Positions 1 through 12,682 of a DNA stretch of 64,000 nucleotides are shown one piece after another. Source of the stretch: Gigaspora rosea. Taxonomy: Eukaryota > Glomeromycota > Glomeromycetes > Diversisporales > Gigasporaceae. Under the pieces are notes generated by a model. That model was given only the letters and a program-made list of their open reading frames with translations, was not told the DNA's origin and made no database searches. Both the position numbers and the translations under genes were made by a program. The stretch is from contig QKWP01000250.1 in NCBI GenBank assembly GCA_003550325.1, forward strand, positions 191,523 to 255,522, in the 5' to 3' direction. Every line of letters starts with the position of its first letter. Position 1 is the first letter of the stretch.

Positions 1-380
1 GTGGTCAAAACACTGTGTAATCGTTAAAGATCTGTTAATCGTTATATATCGTTGTAGTCAAAACACTGTATAATCGTTAAAGATCTGTTAATCATTATAT
101 ATCGTTTCAAGTAATTATGATTATAATCGATTTTTAGATATATAACGATTTAATGTAAAAAAAATAATATATATCGATTATAGATATATATCGATTTTTA
201 TCCAATTTAATCGATATATAACGATATTATAATATATATTGATTATAGATATATATCGATTTTATCCAATTAATCGATATATAACGATATTTTAATCGAT
301 ATATAATGATATTATATAATCGATATAAAACGATTAAGTGCTATATATCGATCAATATCTATGTATAAAATTTTCTGATG
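1..380 (+). repeat. ATCGAT/ATATAACGAT-rich dispersed repeat, copy 1
   Basis: The block is built from variants of TCGATATATAACGAT and its complement. It opens with two copies of a roughly 55-bp unit containing CAAAACACTGTGTAATCG and AAAGATCTGTTAATCG, and ends near CAATATCTATGTATAAAAT. The same order of motifs appears reversed at 14741-14961, so it is a dispersed element rather than a simple microsatellite. Related ATCGAT-rich DNA lies at 46490-46960 and 33890-34020. No coding potential. The left boundary may lie outside the window. Confidence 0.7.
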
Positions 381-507
381 TTAGTAAAAATATTTTTATA
401 TGTATGCACACTACATTCACACTATAGTGATTTTCATATGTGATTTGCATCATGTTACACTATAGACGATCTCTGATTAACTGGCGTGACTATCAATTAA
501 AGTTTGC

Positions 508-690
508 ATGTGCCAATTTGGTTATATATAATGAAAATATCAAATTTGGTCGCATATAATGAAAATATCAAATTTGGCTACATATAATAAAATATCAAAT
601 TTGGCTGCATATAATGAAAATATCAAATTTGGCCGCATATAATAAAAATATCAAATTTGGCCGCATTATGTAAATTTCAGATTTGGTCGC
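508..690. repeat. 28-bp tandem repeat, about six units
   Basis: Units of the form CAAATTTGGCCGCATATAAT followed by GAAAATAT repeat about six times. The later units degrade into CAGATTTGGTCGCTAG. The core CAAATTTGGCNGC is seen again as a near-palindrome at about 4189-4210. It may be the subterminal repeat block of an element, but no ends were identified. Confidence 0.75.
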
Positions 691-750
691 TAGAAAATTC
701 CATTTGTCGGGACTAGGTTGTTTGCACTGTACAATATTAGTAGTGTGTAA

Positions 751-921
751 GGGTGGTAACATATATTACGTAATATAATTTTACTATACCCCCTACCCCC
801 CTCCAGTCCCCCTCCCCTACATAAGAGAAATTTGATTGGCTATTATGAACTTCTATATTTAACGTAAGATTTTAGTGACCCCCCTCCCCCCTAAAATATT
901 ACGTAATATCTGTCACCACCC
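751..921. mobile_element. Harbinger-like MITE, 171 bp, TAA duplication
   Basis: Terminal inverted repeats start GGGTGGTAACATATATTACG on the left. The right end read in reverse complement gives GGGTGGTGACAGATATTACG. TAA lies directly outside both ends (748-750 and 922-924). Three-base TWA duplications with GG-rich ends are typical of PIF/Harbinger elements. No ORF inside, so it is non-autonomous. The superfamily is inferred from ends and duplication only. Confidence 0.65.
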
Positions 922-1039
922 TAACCAAAAATTATTTTTGCAAAAACAATGCACTGGGCCTTTGTGTAATCTAAGTGCATATATTATTTTGAATTCTATA
1001 AATAGAAAATCTTGTGTAACTATAGTAAATAGCAAATAC

Positions 1040-1366
1040 CATGCGATGATTTTCTGCAAAATGCAGAATGGCACAGAATTCGCAGAATTCGCCCATTTTT
1101 GCAGAAATTGGATTTTATACGGAATTGACCTAAAATTTGACCAGGATTCAATCAAATTGTGAGTTTTGCAGAGAGTTTCAGAAGGATAGACAATCAATTA
1201 ACACAAATACGAGCATAGTTGTTGGAAAGCTTCAGACTATTCCAATTTTTGAGTGCAGAAACAGGGTATTTATTGCAGAAATCTTATTTTGCAGATAATT
1301 GCAGAAATTAAATTTAATCACTGCAAAATTTGAGTTTAGTCACCGCAGAAAATCATCGTTCCTGCA
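1040..1366. mobile_element. hAT-like MITE, diverged copy of the 50.3-kb element
   Basis: The sequence matches the element at 50330-50686 almost end to end, including the inner ends GATGATTTTCTGC and GCAGAAAATCATCG. The outermost bases of the left end are lost, so no clean target duplication can be read. Short ORFs over it on both strands are artefacts of the inverted repeat. Confidence 0.7.
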
Positions 1367-1512
1367 TGGTAGAAATAGTAGCCCTCTAAATAAAATATTA
1401 TAATAAATAAAAAAAAATGTACGAATATATATATATTTTAATAATAATAAAGAAAAAACAAACAAATAAATAAAAAAATAAATAACAAAAAGAAATAAAA
1501 AATTAAATAAAT

Positions 1513-2796
1513 AAGGGTGTAGTGATATAGAGAAGCTGTCTGGTTATCACCCCCAAGTGACTGGTCTAAAGTTCAAGTCCCACTGAAGATGAATTGAAAA
1601 ATAGGCCTGTATTATGATAACATTTGTTCATCGATCGGTCGGATATATTATCTGTAACCTTGGTACTACTATCTTGAATGGGAACATCGGCATAGTTGTG
1701 TAAGTTACACAGACAAACCCAAGGGACTAGAACAATTGAAACTCATTTGTCAAGTCCCAAGCAAGAGATAAGGAGATCTTCCAACGGTACTATAGAAGAC
1801 CGGAATTTCAACTGAAGACCAAAGAACCAGACAGAAAAAGCCCTATAGCAAGAGGGAACACCAACCTGGCTGCCGGAGTTATACTGGAGGAAAAGAATCT
1901 ATGTTTCAAAATTAGGTACCAAGAAGAGGGAGTCCATTAGGTGCATAAAGCAGGGCCGACCAATCCTTCTGAGCTAACTGGTTTGGTAGTTTGGGAAGGA
2001 TCGGTAAAGGTTGGAAGAAGGGTTGGATGGGAGTACTAGGGATCGAAATGAACCTGCAAGGGTAGACAGAACTCACTGGCCAATAAGAAGTGGAAGTATG
2101 AAAGCGTGTACGTATCAAGACTCAACAGAGCTCTGAGCACACCTATATGAGAGTCTTAGGACGTTAAGAGAATTTGGAACCACCAATACAGATATAGCTG
2201 GTACAAGTGCATGTAGTGGTATAAAAGCCAGGTCAGCTGGCCGCCTTATGATGCCATCCAACTATGCTTGGTACTGGAAGCCTCGGCGAAACATGCCTGG
2301 ATACCTCATCACCATAGCGGGGAGTACAGTTGTTCGCATATTTTCAAATTCAGAATGCTAAATCATGAGTCAAAGTCACAGAAAAATTGGTTAGTTGTAG
2401 CAGCATGCAGGCTTAAAATACTTACCCAATGTGGTAGAGGTAGCTGCATGGCTTGAGATACGAACTCCCAAGAAATATGCTAGTAAGGAACTTTGGGTGT
2501 ACCAATTTGGAAGCATAAAGCGCCTACCTGAAATTACATACACCAAATTGGAAGTAACAATACTAGGAAATATGGATAAAGTGGCAGATATATGAATACT
2601 AACCAGCAGCTGAAAAGGGATGTACAAAACCAGGCTGGCTATATAAATGGAAATATGGTAGGCTCTGGTAGGTTTAGATTATGGATAAATAGTCCAAGTC
2701 TCGGTATTTAGTAGATAGTACAGAGACATAACCTTATCTTAATAACAAAAAATTAAATAAATAAAAAAAAACNAAAAAAAAAAAAAAAAAAAAAAA
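1513..2796 (+). mobile_element. Non-autonomous tRNA-headed retroelement with poly(A) tail
   Basis: The 5' end resembles a tRNA: a D-arm-like stretch is followed by AAAGTTCAAGTCCCACTG near 1568-1587, which carries a B-box-like GTTCAAGTCCC. About 1.2 kb of body follows without a long ORF. The 3' end is A-rich and finishes in a poly(A) run interrupted by one N (2773). A reverse-oriented, 5'-truncated copy lies at 13690-14738 and a 3' fragment at 59630-59790. The length is large for a SINE, so it may be a composite. Confidence 0.6.
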
Positions 2797-3953
2797 TCAG
2801 AACAATGGAAACAAACATCTAATCTTTGTCAAATAACTAATAAAAAAAATGTTCGATGACAATTTTTAATTTTAACATCTATTGTTATTATCTCTCAACT
2901 ATAATGCTAACCCTAAACGTAAAACAGGCTCTTAATTATTTAACATGATTTTTTTTGTTAATTTTCCATTTGGAAATTTGTATTACAAGTAAATCTGAAC
3001 CACAAAAACTTTCACACATATCCATGTTTTTTCCATATAAGGTAATACGGTCAGTTCGGCAGTGCAAATTAAAATCCCTAAAATAGTAAAACTCAGATCA
3101 TGCGAACTCAGCCATACGCCCAATTATCAAAAATTTATGAGGTGATAACGGAATCAATATGACTTGTTGTTTCTTTTTTAGATTAGTAATCAAAAGGCTT
3201 GTTTTTGTTTTTATCACAGTTTTTAACTTATTGTAATCAAAGTAAACAATGGGTAATCTAGCAGGAACCAGTAGTAATTTTAAATAAACAAATTCTTCAA
3301 AAACTTTGTAAGAATTCTATTTTTGTTTTTTTATGGGAAAAAAGGCCCAAACTATTACGGAATTTTTAATTAATCCGGAATTAAATTTCTTTGGCTGGCT
3401 TCAATATTTAAGCGGTCCAAAAAATTTTTTGTTGGTTTAATCTGCACAGCTAAGAGCTTTTAGGGAAATTGAGGTAGGAACATCCCGAGTGCCCATTTTG
3501 TGTAGATCGTTACACGATTTAAAAAATTTATTATGGGTTCACAAAAGAGATAATCTAACCGTAGCTTCTACAAAAAAATATTAAGTAAAACTTGAAGTTA
3601 TCGTGCCATATTATAATGAATATCGATCGATTGAATCCTTCTGAAACCCACAACTTTCATATTACACTTCACCGGTCGAAGTTATAAATAATTAATCACC
3701 ACTACATTGATCAAACCTTGATTGTTGCGCAAAAAAAAAGGGGCAAAAAAGCTTAAAATAACGATTAATAACAATAGAAAAAAGAAATTATTTTGTATAT
3801 TTTTGATTATACTGTGTTGCATAAAATCCTTGTGAAAATTGAAGGTAAGGAATAATATTAATTAATTATGCAATTTATTAATATTATTATTATAGGAACT
3901 TTTATGATACAATGAGAAGTTTATGCACAATATGTATTAAAATTACATAGGTT
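2797..3953. other. AT-rich DNA without recognised genes
   Basis: I see no ORF with coding character, no RNA gene and no clear element ends. Homopolymer runs of A or T are frequent. Confidence 0.5.
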
Positions 3954-4019
3954 TCACTTTAGAATAACAATTTTATAATATAAGATAGTATAGTGTAAAG
4001 ATATTAGAAATTCGAGTAA

Positions 4020-4100
4020 ATATAGAATTTGACATAGAAGTAGGCATAGAATTAGACATAGAATTAGGCATAGAATTAGATATAGAATTAAGTATTGATA
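4020..4100. repeat. 12-bp tandem repeat (CATAGAATTAGA variants)
   Basis: About six imperfect copies of CATAGAATTAGA/CATAGAATTAGG. Read on the minus strand they give a short Leu/Ile/Cys-rich ORF (3954-4145) that I regard as a by-product of the repeat. Confidence 0.7.
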
Positions 4101-5150
4101 TTTTGTAAATAAATAAAAATAAATATAAAAAATTAACAATCTCAATCTAAATTAATTGATACATATTCACTTATCTCTTAAATTGTCTAGCGGCCAAATT
4201 TGGCTGCTAAAAATTTTTTTATGTATTTTTTATAAGAGATTTATAATTTGGTGCACTATGCACTATAGTGCACCTTCTAATTATAGAAATAAATACTCTA
4301 ATTAATAATAATCTTTTCTAATATTTTTGTATTTAACTAACAGATTTGTTTCTTTTTATTTTTTTAAGTAACAGGATTTTATTTTTTTCTGGTATTCTAG
4401 CACTATAGTTGGAGTTACTATTGTTGTGGTTGTATTGCTGTAATTAAAGCAATTGCTAGTATAAATTTTATTACTTTTGGAACTATATTGTTTTGAAATT
4501 GTTATTGCTATTACTTGGAAATCACTAGTATAGATTTTATTGTTCTTGCACTATTTGTTGTAGCAGTAGTACAGGACCCCAGACATCTCTCATATAGATC
4601 ATAACCGGATTTTGGCCAATTTTAATCTAATTTGCTAAAACAACAAAACTATATTTACTTAAATAACTTTTAATCCAGTAATCAGAATTGGATAAACTTT
4701 TTTGTTAGATACACCTTACTAAGAGCTTTATTTTTTAAAAAAAAATGCTCATTTAAATTGGACTACTAGATACCAAGATAATTGCAAAAACCCATTTTTT
4801 TGTTTTTTAAATTTTGGGATTTTTTGCTAAAACACATAAACTATGACTTTATATTAAATGTCCAGAGTTCTAGTAATACTATTATTAAAGTTATATTGTG
4901 AATTTTATTGTTTTTGTGCTATCTTGTTGTAGCAGTAATGCTATTATTAAAGTCAAATTGTAGATTTTATTATTTTTGTACTATTTTGTTATAGTAGTAG
5001 TACAGGACCCCGAATAATCTATGTGAGATTATATTTGAACATCATAGTAAAAATTTTTTTGGTTAGTACTTTTGGTTTGGTATATATAAGTTACATTTCA
5101 AACATAATATCAAACTTTTACCCATCTTTAACTTTTTTTGAAATATAATG
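4101..5150. other. Intergenic, with short palindromes and a direct repeat
   Basis: It contains a near-palindrome around CGGCCAAATTTGGCTG (about 4190-4210), a palindrome GTGCACTATGCACTATAGTGCAC (read as GTGCACTATG then CACTATAGTGCAC, about 4243-4265), and two direct copies of AGTAGTACAGGACCCC (near 4566 and 4985). The GGACCCC motif recurs as an element end at 15324 and near 17840 (reverse). No gene seen. Confidence 0.45.
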
Positions 5151-5370
5151 TCTCTAAAAAAAAAAAAAAGAAAAAAACAACTTAATAAAAAAAAAAAAAA
5201 AAAAAAAAAAAACAAAAAAAAAATAAAAAAAAAAAACTTAAAAAAAAAAAAAAAGCTGTTTTGACCAATTTTTATCTCCTCTCCCTTTTATCCCTCCCTC
5301 CTTTTACCCCTTTCTCCTTTTTTTACCCCTCTCTCTTACCCCTCTCTCTCTTTTACTCCTCTCTTCTTTT
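5151..5370. repeat. A-rich tract followed by a C/T-rich tract
   Basis: About 105 bases of nearly pure A are followed by about 110 bases of almost pure pyrimidine with repeated CCCTCTCT and TTTTACCCC blocks. Low complexity; no gene. Confidence 0.8.
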
Positions 5371-5779
5371 TACCTGCCAAATTACTATTATAGCCCAGAT
5401 TTTTCATTAGCACATTTCAAATATAACATTTATAAAAATTACCCCCATTAGCATTTTTTAAAATATACTTATTTTGACATTTAGCAGGTTTCAAATATAA
5501 CCTTTTTCTCCAATACCTACTTTTCAAATATAACCTTTTTTAAAAAACGGCTCTCCATTAGCTATTTTTCAACTATGACCTTACATAGATTATTTAGGGT
5601 TCTTGCAATATAGTCAGAAAAAGTAAATTCGGTTATTCCTTATTATGGGAATAACTGGAAATTTACTTTTTATTCCCACCATTACTAGCGATTCATTATT
5701 TTTCTATTTTGTTATTCGAATTTTAAAAAATTTGCAAAATTAAAATTTTGGGATTATTTAATAATTTTGAAAATTATCG

Positions 5780-6022
5780 CAGATTATAATAGGTGGCACC
5801 AGTGCGGCGCCTATTATAATCTGTGAAAATTATACTTTTTAAATACTTGCACAGATTTTTGACGAAAAACTGCAAAGAACTACAAAAATCTAAATTTTAA
5901 CAAGATTCTGCACTTATTGCGATTACTACAGATTTTTGGCAAAAAATCTGCGAAGAACTGCAAAAATCTAAATTTTGAAGTTTTTTAAACAAAATTCTGC
6001 ACTTATTTGAATATTACTGCAG
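5780..6022. repeat. 14-bp stem hairpin and 80-bp tandem duplication
   Basis: CAGATTATAATAGG (5780-5793) is matched by its exact reverse complement at 5810-5823 with a GC-rich 16-base loop. Next comes a two-copy direct duplication of about 80-90 bp sharing AACTGCAAAAATCTAAATTT-type sequence (about 5850-5930 and 5935-6020). Confidence 0.7.
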
Positions 6023-6030
6023 ATTATTAA

Positions 6031-6564
6031 TTGATGATCTGGATAAGATCGGTACTATTACCATATTGGGACAATAGTAAATTTTGGAGAAAGTACAATA
6101 TAAACTTTTTATTATATGCTGAAATCTGACAACTGTGACTATGGAAGTAATTTTTTTATTAAGTTAATAGCACAAGTCAATTAATTGAAAGTTGTAGAGC
6201 TCACTGAGACGCATCTAATAGTGGTTAGATCATTCAAATTGACCTAGTGTATGTTGAGATATCGCCAAAAAACGATTGGCCGACTATATAAAATTCTATG
6301 TAAACAAACTAGAAATTTTATATAGATGGCCAATCGTTTTTTAGCGATATCTCAGCAAACACTAGGCCAATTTGAATGAACTAACCACCATTAGATGCGT
6401 CTCAGTGAGTTCTACAACTTTCAATTAATTGACTTGTGCTATTAACTTAATAAAAAAATTACTTCCATAGTTATGGTTGTCAGATTCCAGCATATAATGA
6501 AAAATATAGTAAATTCCCCCAAATTCTAATATAAAAATAGTGCTGATCTTATCCGGATCAGTAA
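6031..6564. mobile_element. Foldback element flanked by TTAA, 534 bp
   Basis: Two arms of about 250 bp are near-perfect inverted copies with a short loop near 6290. The ends TTGATGATCTGGATAAGATC and, in reverse complement on the right, TTACTGATCCGGATAAGATC are flanked by TTAA at 6027-6030 and 6565-6568. The element at 61609-61981 has the same ends and also TTAA flanks. TTAA duplication is the piggyBac habit, but the termini could instead include TTAA with a TA duplication. An ORF over the right arm (6425-6718, minus) is mostly element sequence. Confidence 0.75.
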
Positions 6565-6572
6565 TTAATGTT

Positions 6573-8044
6573 TTTATTTTCCTGATATTATTTATAGCTA
6601 AATGACGACTCTCTACGGCCTTCTCAACTTCAGTTTTTTGTGGTCTTCTTACTTCAATTAATTCACAACAAATATAAATATCAAACCCGGCCTCTTCAAA
6701 CATTTGCTGAAATCTCAATATACTTATTTGTTAACAATCTTGTAGAGCCATGCATATGTTCATGAAATATATGTCGACAAGGGAACAAATATCGACAGAA
6801 AAAAAGGCATTCACAGCTAAGTGATATAAAACCTGGTATAGTTTTTCCTTTTTTTATCCTTCCTTCGATGGCACAAAGTTTGCTAATTATTAATTGTTAA
6901 ATAGGGTAAGGAAGTTTGTGAATTTTGCTAAGTATATTACTGTCAACTCCGAATACAGAAATTTTTTTGATGCAAAATTCAAAGGCAATATTCTCCAAAT
7001 CTAGGCATTTTTTTTTATCAATTTCAACTACCTTATAATATGAACCTAAAAAATAACAATAAAATTACTAATTTTTATTAATTTTTTTTGTCTAATGCTT
7101 GGACCCAAATTTAAATTCTTATTCAATTTAGTTTAAACCAACTCGAGCCTAAGCATTATTATATCACACAATACTAGTTCAGAATCAAATTCTTATTTAA
7201 GTTAAAACCAAAAGTCGATTCTATTTTTAAAATTAGTGCTTCGATCCGTAATCTGATAAATTCGAATTCATCCGATAATTCGGATTAATTTCGGATATCC
7301 GTATTTGTTAATTTTAAACGGATGGATCCGTATTACATATCAGATCAAGGATAAGGATTATCCGATTATAATCCTAGATGTTGCTTATATGTCTGGTATC
7401 TTGTCAAACGTACGTACGTACGTATAGCACATGCTAGAACGATAGCGATCCAACTCACTTGGTCGGGTGATGCGAAGTAATTGAGTTTGATAATATATAG
7501 TATATATCAGTTAATCGAATGGTGTTTGTGCATGTAAAGTTTGAGTAAGAGGCGTAACGATTTGGCGAGGCTAAGGGTATACGGTGAATTCACGAAACAG
7601 TTTTTTTATTAAACGAAGGACAAAGAAACCAAGATCGGTTTATCTTTATTGCAAGACAAATCAATGATACATCTTTTACGCAGGTCAAAACTAATACTAT
7701 TTATAAAAAAAAGTAAATAGGAGGCAGAAACAAAAAGAACAAGATCGGATTTTTCTTTGATCAATCACGCCATAAACGTTAACAATTGATTTTCCCACGT
7801 TTAACTTTGGGGAGGCTGTTCTAATAATTAACAAAGCAACAGTTTATGCATCATCATTCCGATTGTAAATCAAATTTTGTCAATTTAACTATTCCTTTTT
7901 AGTTTAGGTGATCTAATCTTGCAACGATGGTTTCTTCTCTGGTCTTGCAAAGTATCAGGGCCAGGATCAGATCTTGTATCCTCTTTTCTTTAAAAAACCT
8001 GACCGTCTTGGCGCAGTCATATGAATCACGTGCATCACAGGATT
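6573..8044. other. Intergenic; short ORF remnant and CGTA microsatellite
   Basis: On the minus strand, 6573-6718 stays open and reads like protein (for example FEEAGFDIYICCELIEVRR) before running into the foldback element. It could be the end of a lost gene, but I do not recognise it. A CGTA tetranucleotide run lies near 7408-7424. The rest shows nothing clear. Confidence 0.35.
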
Positions 8045-8052
8045 TCGGGGTC

Positions 8053-8903
8053 TAGGGATCCTAATTTTCTGCTGCGACAAACCCCAAATTCTGCCTGCTT
8101 TACACTTCGAATTATGCAAATTATGCAATAAATTTTTAAAATTATGCTACAGATTATGCAGATCAGATAGAAATATGTGAAATTTATCATTATAAATTTT
8201 TATCGTTATCGTTATCGTTATTGTAAGTACTGAACTCCTATTAGTAACTTACCAATAAAACCATAAAATCTGTGTAATATAAAATTACGAAAAGAGTTGT
8301 GTTTACAAAACTGTCTTTTGCGCTAAACAAAAAATTCTCTGCAAAATTTTAGTATAAGGCAACGCAAAGTTAATTTTTCGTTTTGCAACCTTTTTTTTTA
8401 AATTTCAATCATGCCAATTATTCCATTTTTGTTATTTAATTTTTCTCCGGTGTCACCCGATAGTGACCTTAATTTTCTGTAATTACCCGATAGAACTGAA
8501 AAAAAATCTAAAATTTTCTGGGTGTGAACATGAGCATATTAATTTACAGTAGATTAAAAAAAAAATAAAAATCTGACTAGCCAACTAAAATTTTGGAACA
8601 CCATGTTATGCAAAACGAAAAATTAACTTTGTGTCCTAATATATGTTTCTTATTAAATTTTTATACTACTTTAACGATATGTTTTATTACTTAACATTTG
8701 AAATTTCAAATCTGATAATTTATGAAATTTATGTTTCGTACAATCAAATGCTGCGTCCAATAGGAACTGGTGGGGAAATTAATAAACCTGATATTACTCG
8801 ATCTTTAATTCCTGCCATTTATGCGCAGATTATGCTTTAGCTGTCGCATATGCTTCTGCGGTAAAATCACATATTATGCTATCGCAGATCCGCGGTATCC
8901 CTA
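8053..8903. mobile_element. Candidate hAT-like element with diverged ends
   Basis: The left end CTAGGGATCC and, in reverse complement, the right end TAGGGATACCGCGG are similar. Flanks TCGGGGTC (8045-8052) and CAGGGGTC (8904-8911) match at six of eight bases, which fits an old 8-bp duplication. Subterminal motifs such as TTATGC and CGCAGAT recur at both ends. It contains a nested MITE (8355-8639). A 65-codon ORF at 8643-8840 shows no known domain. Confidence 0.4.
8355..8639. mobile_element. TA-flanked MITE, 285 bp
   Basis: Inverted ends share CAAAGTTAATTTTTCGTTTT (8366-8385 and its complement at 8611-8630). TA lies at both outer edges (8353-8354 and 8640-8641), as expected for mariner-like insertion. 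No coding capacity. It sits inside the larger candidate element 8053-8903. Confidence 0.6.
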
Positions 8904-8911
8904 CAGGGGTC

Positions 8912-9660
8912 ACATTTCTGCCGGCAGACGTAAATATGATCGTCACGGGATTTGCTAACAACGTATAATATAATACGACTAGAAATACTTCAAGATTACG
9001 ATAACAAAAGCAAAAGCTACGTTAGGATAAAAAAACCTCAAGGTTAATCGTAGATATCGAATATTGAAAACTTTATTTAGCGAGAATCTAAACATATTTT
9101 GTGTTATAATTTTATCTTTTGGAATTACGAAAAGTGCACATGCTACAGATTGAATTCGAATTTACTAATTTGTATTATAAATCGGATTAAACTGGATACA
9201 TGAAAGAGAATCCGAATCTAATCCGGATTGCTTTTTTAAAATAGGATCGAGGCTCTATTTAAAATTAATTATTTTTTAGAATTGTACTTATAAAAAATAC
9301 TTTAATAATTTTAAATTCTTGAACATCGGTAGTACCATTTAATATCTTTTCCTTGTCTTTCTTGATTCCGATTCTTCAACAAAAGTTTATAATACGAAAA
9401 ATACAAGTACAGAATTTTAAAAATTCATTTACCATTTAACCATGCTATTAAAAATACATTGAATCCCTAATTAAATTTATCTAATCTACCGAAGAAATTC
9501 TTTTGATCACATTATTTTAAGTTGTTGTTAAAGTTGCAATTCTTTAATACAATCCATTGATATTTTTATTTTACTGATTGTTCTTGAGCTGTTGAATATT
9601 ATATCTTCATAAATTAATTATTTTCAAGATTTTTTCGTTAAAACTAAATTTATCTAATGT
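8912..9660. other. Intergenic AT-rich DNA
   Basis: No gene recognised. A stretch near 9150-9250 with AATCCGGATT-like motifs resembles 7230-7370, so remnants of one repeat family may lie on both sides of the 8-kb elements. Confidence 0.4.
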
Positions 9661-9665
9661 TGGCA

Positions 9666-9955
9666 AAATATGGACATGGACAATATGGACCATTGGACAT
9701 GGACATTTATGGACTATGTCTATATTGTCCATATTATTTTATTGGACATAAGGCACTTAGTCCAAATAAAATACATAGGCTATAGCTCAAAAATATTCTG
9801 AATATAAAACAAAATTGAGGCTAAATTTGGTGAAAATCTGAAAATTCCGAAAATTTCAATATAAAAAAGATATGGATATAGACACGATTTGGATTAGTCC
9901 ATGTCCATATTTGTCCATGTTCAAATAAAATTTTTATTGGACATAGTCCAAATGC
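9666..9955. mobile_element. MITE with TATGGACATGGACA motifs
   Basis: The ends GTTGGCA and TGCCAATAC are inverted. Inside, ATGGACATGGAC and TTGGACATAGTCC motifs recur in both orientations, giving a subterminally repetitive foldback. No ORF. Exact termini and duplication are unclear. Confidence 0.5.
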
Positions 9956-10499
9956 CAATACTGAATTTATCAGATACTAACATATATATTCTTTGATAGT
10001 GTCTTGAGTTAATTATATTCTTTGGTTATGTAAATTTTAGACTTAAACAATTAAAATCAATATAAATATTCTTAGATAAATAAATCGTACACAATACCGT
10101 ATGTTTCTGAAAATAAGCTACATCCTAAAATAAGCTACCCCACAGTTTTGATCCAAAAATGTCAAAATGCCTTTTACCCAAAAATAAGCTACCTCTTTGT
10201 TGCACCAAAAAATAATTAGCAAAATTTTTAGTTCTGAAAATAAGCTACATCCACGATTAATAAACGTTGCTACATAGAAAAGTCTAAATTTTGCTAAGCA
10301 AATCGATTAAAGTCGCATAAGTAAGGGGAGCGCCATTTATCATCTGATTTTTAGGGTAGGGGGGAGGGTTAGAAAATTATCAGGTCCTAATAGCAGATAA
10401 CTTTTGATTGGCTAAAATTATTAAAATTTTAAAAATTTTTAAACTTTAATATTAAATAANAACTATCGAACCCTCCTATTACAATAAAAACTCATCCGG

Positions 10500-11465
10500 T
10501 TACCGAAGTACCTAAATGCGATCTGCCGCAGTCAAGATTTTTCCCCGATTTATCGTCTTCTAACGCATAGAAGAACCCAAATCATCACCGATAGCTCTTG
10601 CTAGTTTTGTCAAGATTGACCCTTTCCTTAATCTTCTTTACCTAGCCTCTAGGATAAAGAGCTAATAGATCTGTACCCTCAAGAACAACAAGAACTTATA
10701 GAAATAAAAGGGTATAAAAAAAAATGAGGTGATACTATAGAACCTAAACAAATATCAAAAACAACAACAAAATATAAAAGAGAAAAGATAAAGAAAACAA
10801 AGAAAGAAAACAATCATTGACGAAAAGAATAAAACTATATAAAAATTATATAATACTCTTCAATTTAGCTCTACTCTAAATTTAGTCCATATTATATATA
10901 CTAATATATCTTCGGGGTAGAGTTAGCCCTGCAAGAATTTTCTAGATTTTCTCCAAACGGTCAGCGCCAATCCTTGTCCTACACGTAGGCAACGCGATTC
11001 TTCATAACTTCTGTTTCCAATTAGAAATTAGTAAACAATCCAGATCTTTTGGAGGGAGTAAGCTGGATTTCCCACTTTTTCTACGCAGAAAATATTCCCT
11101 AAAAAAAAACCGTAGTAAAGCGAGACTTTGGTAGTGGGTGTTCGTTTTAAGTCCTTTAGATTTTCCAAGAAGTGTATTTGAAAACCAAAATACTGTTCAC
11201 CATTAAGCTGCTACAAAAAACTTCGTCGACGAAGAAATTTCTCCACCAAAATTCTGTGTTTACTAAAGCGCCGCCTGCTTGTTTTCACTCGTTCTTCTAC
11301 TATTGCTTTTGGTTTGCATGCCGAATATATAAAGAAGTCCCCAAAACGATAGTTGACCTTTATAAAAACCATTTTTTGCAGTACTTCTTCATTTAACTCC
11401 AGTATTTTGATATTTCGTTTGTATGAAAATCCGGTACAAGTGATCGTCAGGGAGAGTTTTTTTCC
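10500..11465. repeat. About 1-kb dispersed repeat family, copy A
   Basis: This block shares an ordered set of motifs with 41150-42145 and 57130-58340: a purine-rich AAAGAAAA-type middle, then GATCTTTTGGAGG followed by AGTAAGCTGGAT and CCCACTTTTT, then near the end GGTACAAGTGATCGTCAGG and GAGAGTT. I do not recognise the family. No long ORF; a 74-codon ORF at 11172-11396 is not shared. Confidence 0.6.
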
Positions 11466-12682
11466 AGTGTTGTTATTATTAGAACAATAAAATACTTTTA
11501 TTATTATTATTAAAATAATAAAATATCTTATTATTAGTAGTTTATTATTAGAATTGATTATTGCTTAAGTTTATTTTTATTATTATTTTGTACTATCTGT
11601 ATGCTATCTTTGTTATTTTATTTATTGCTAGTACTATTATCTTGGGTTTAGTACTATGGTGCAGATTAGCGATACTACTAAAATTAATTTTTAAAAAAGG
11701 CCTATTTTGGATTTATTAGAGCAAATTAAAAATTTTTATAAGAAAGAGCAAATAAAATTTATATATTTATATCTCTTATAATTTTGTCTATTCAAAAAAA
11801 AGTATTAAAATTTTTAGGGTTCAAATTTTAATTTTAGTTTTTTAAGCTTAAAATAATTTCATTTTTATATATAGTGCAGATTACAAAAGTCATTAACTTT
11901 TATTTATAAAATTTTTTAAAATTTTACAATTTTTTTAAAATAAAATAAACTAAAAAAAGTTTTTGTATATTTAATAACTTTTTAATTAAACTATTAAATC
12001 CACAAAAAAATCTTCAGAATATTTTATTTTAAGAAGTTTATATTAATTTAAAATCATTTATAGTTTAAAAATTTGGCATAAATATATAAAAAATATAACA
12101 AAATTTATTAAATTTAATAAAATTTAAATTTATATTAATTTTTTGCATTTTTTTTATTAGTTAATCATATTATATTGCAGCTAAAAATTAGGGTCTATAT
12201 ATAAAATTTGTTGGCTTTAGATGATCTCTACTATAGTATATTTTGTTTTTTTTGAATATTTGTATTTTTGAATTAGATATTTTAATTAGAATTAAAGTAG
12301 TTTTTTTAAATTTAGTAATTATATTATATTTTATTAAAATAAAAAATAGTTATATTGGTATATAGTTAATTCTTTCTATTCCAAACTGCCAGAACTACTA
12401 ATTTTTACTATATAAAAATTTGAAAAAGTTTAGTTTTTAAAAAGTTATATATAGCTAATTTGAACTTTATAATAAATTTAAAAGATTTTGTTTAGTTTGG
12501 AATAAGTTTAATAGTGTTTGGATTAGAGAGAAGTCAGATTAAAGAGAGGTAACTAAGGACCTCAGATATCTCTCATATAGATCATAACTAATTTGCACAA
12601 ATTTTAAAGTTTTTGCTACTTCTAAAATTAAGTAAATTTGCTAAAAATCCAATTATTATATTAAGTTTTTGAGAATTTCTAT
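11466..12682. other. AT-rich DNA with an inverted-repeat relative at 14.5 kb
   Basis: No gene. About 11690-11810 (AAAAGGCCTATTTTGGAT, ATAATTTTGTCTATTC) matches the reverse complement of 14525-14660, so it is a copy of the small element inserted at 14442-14677. Confidence 0.5.

Noticed and set aside
6425..6718. 97-codon minus-strand gene
   Set aside because: Two thirds of it lies in the arm of the foldback element. Only the first 48 codons could be older coding sequence.
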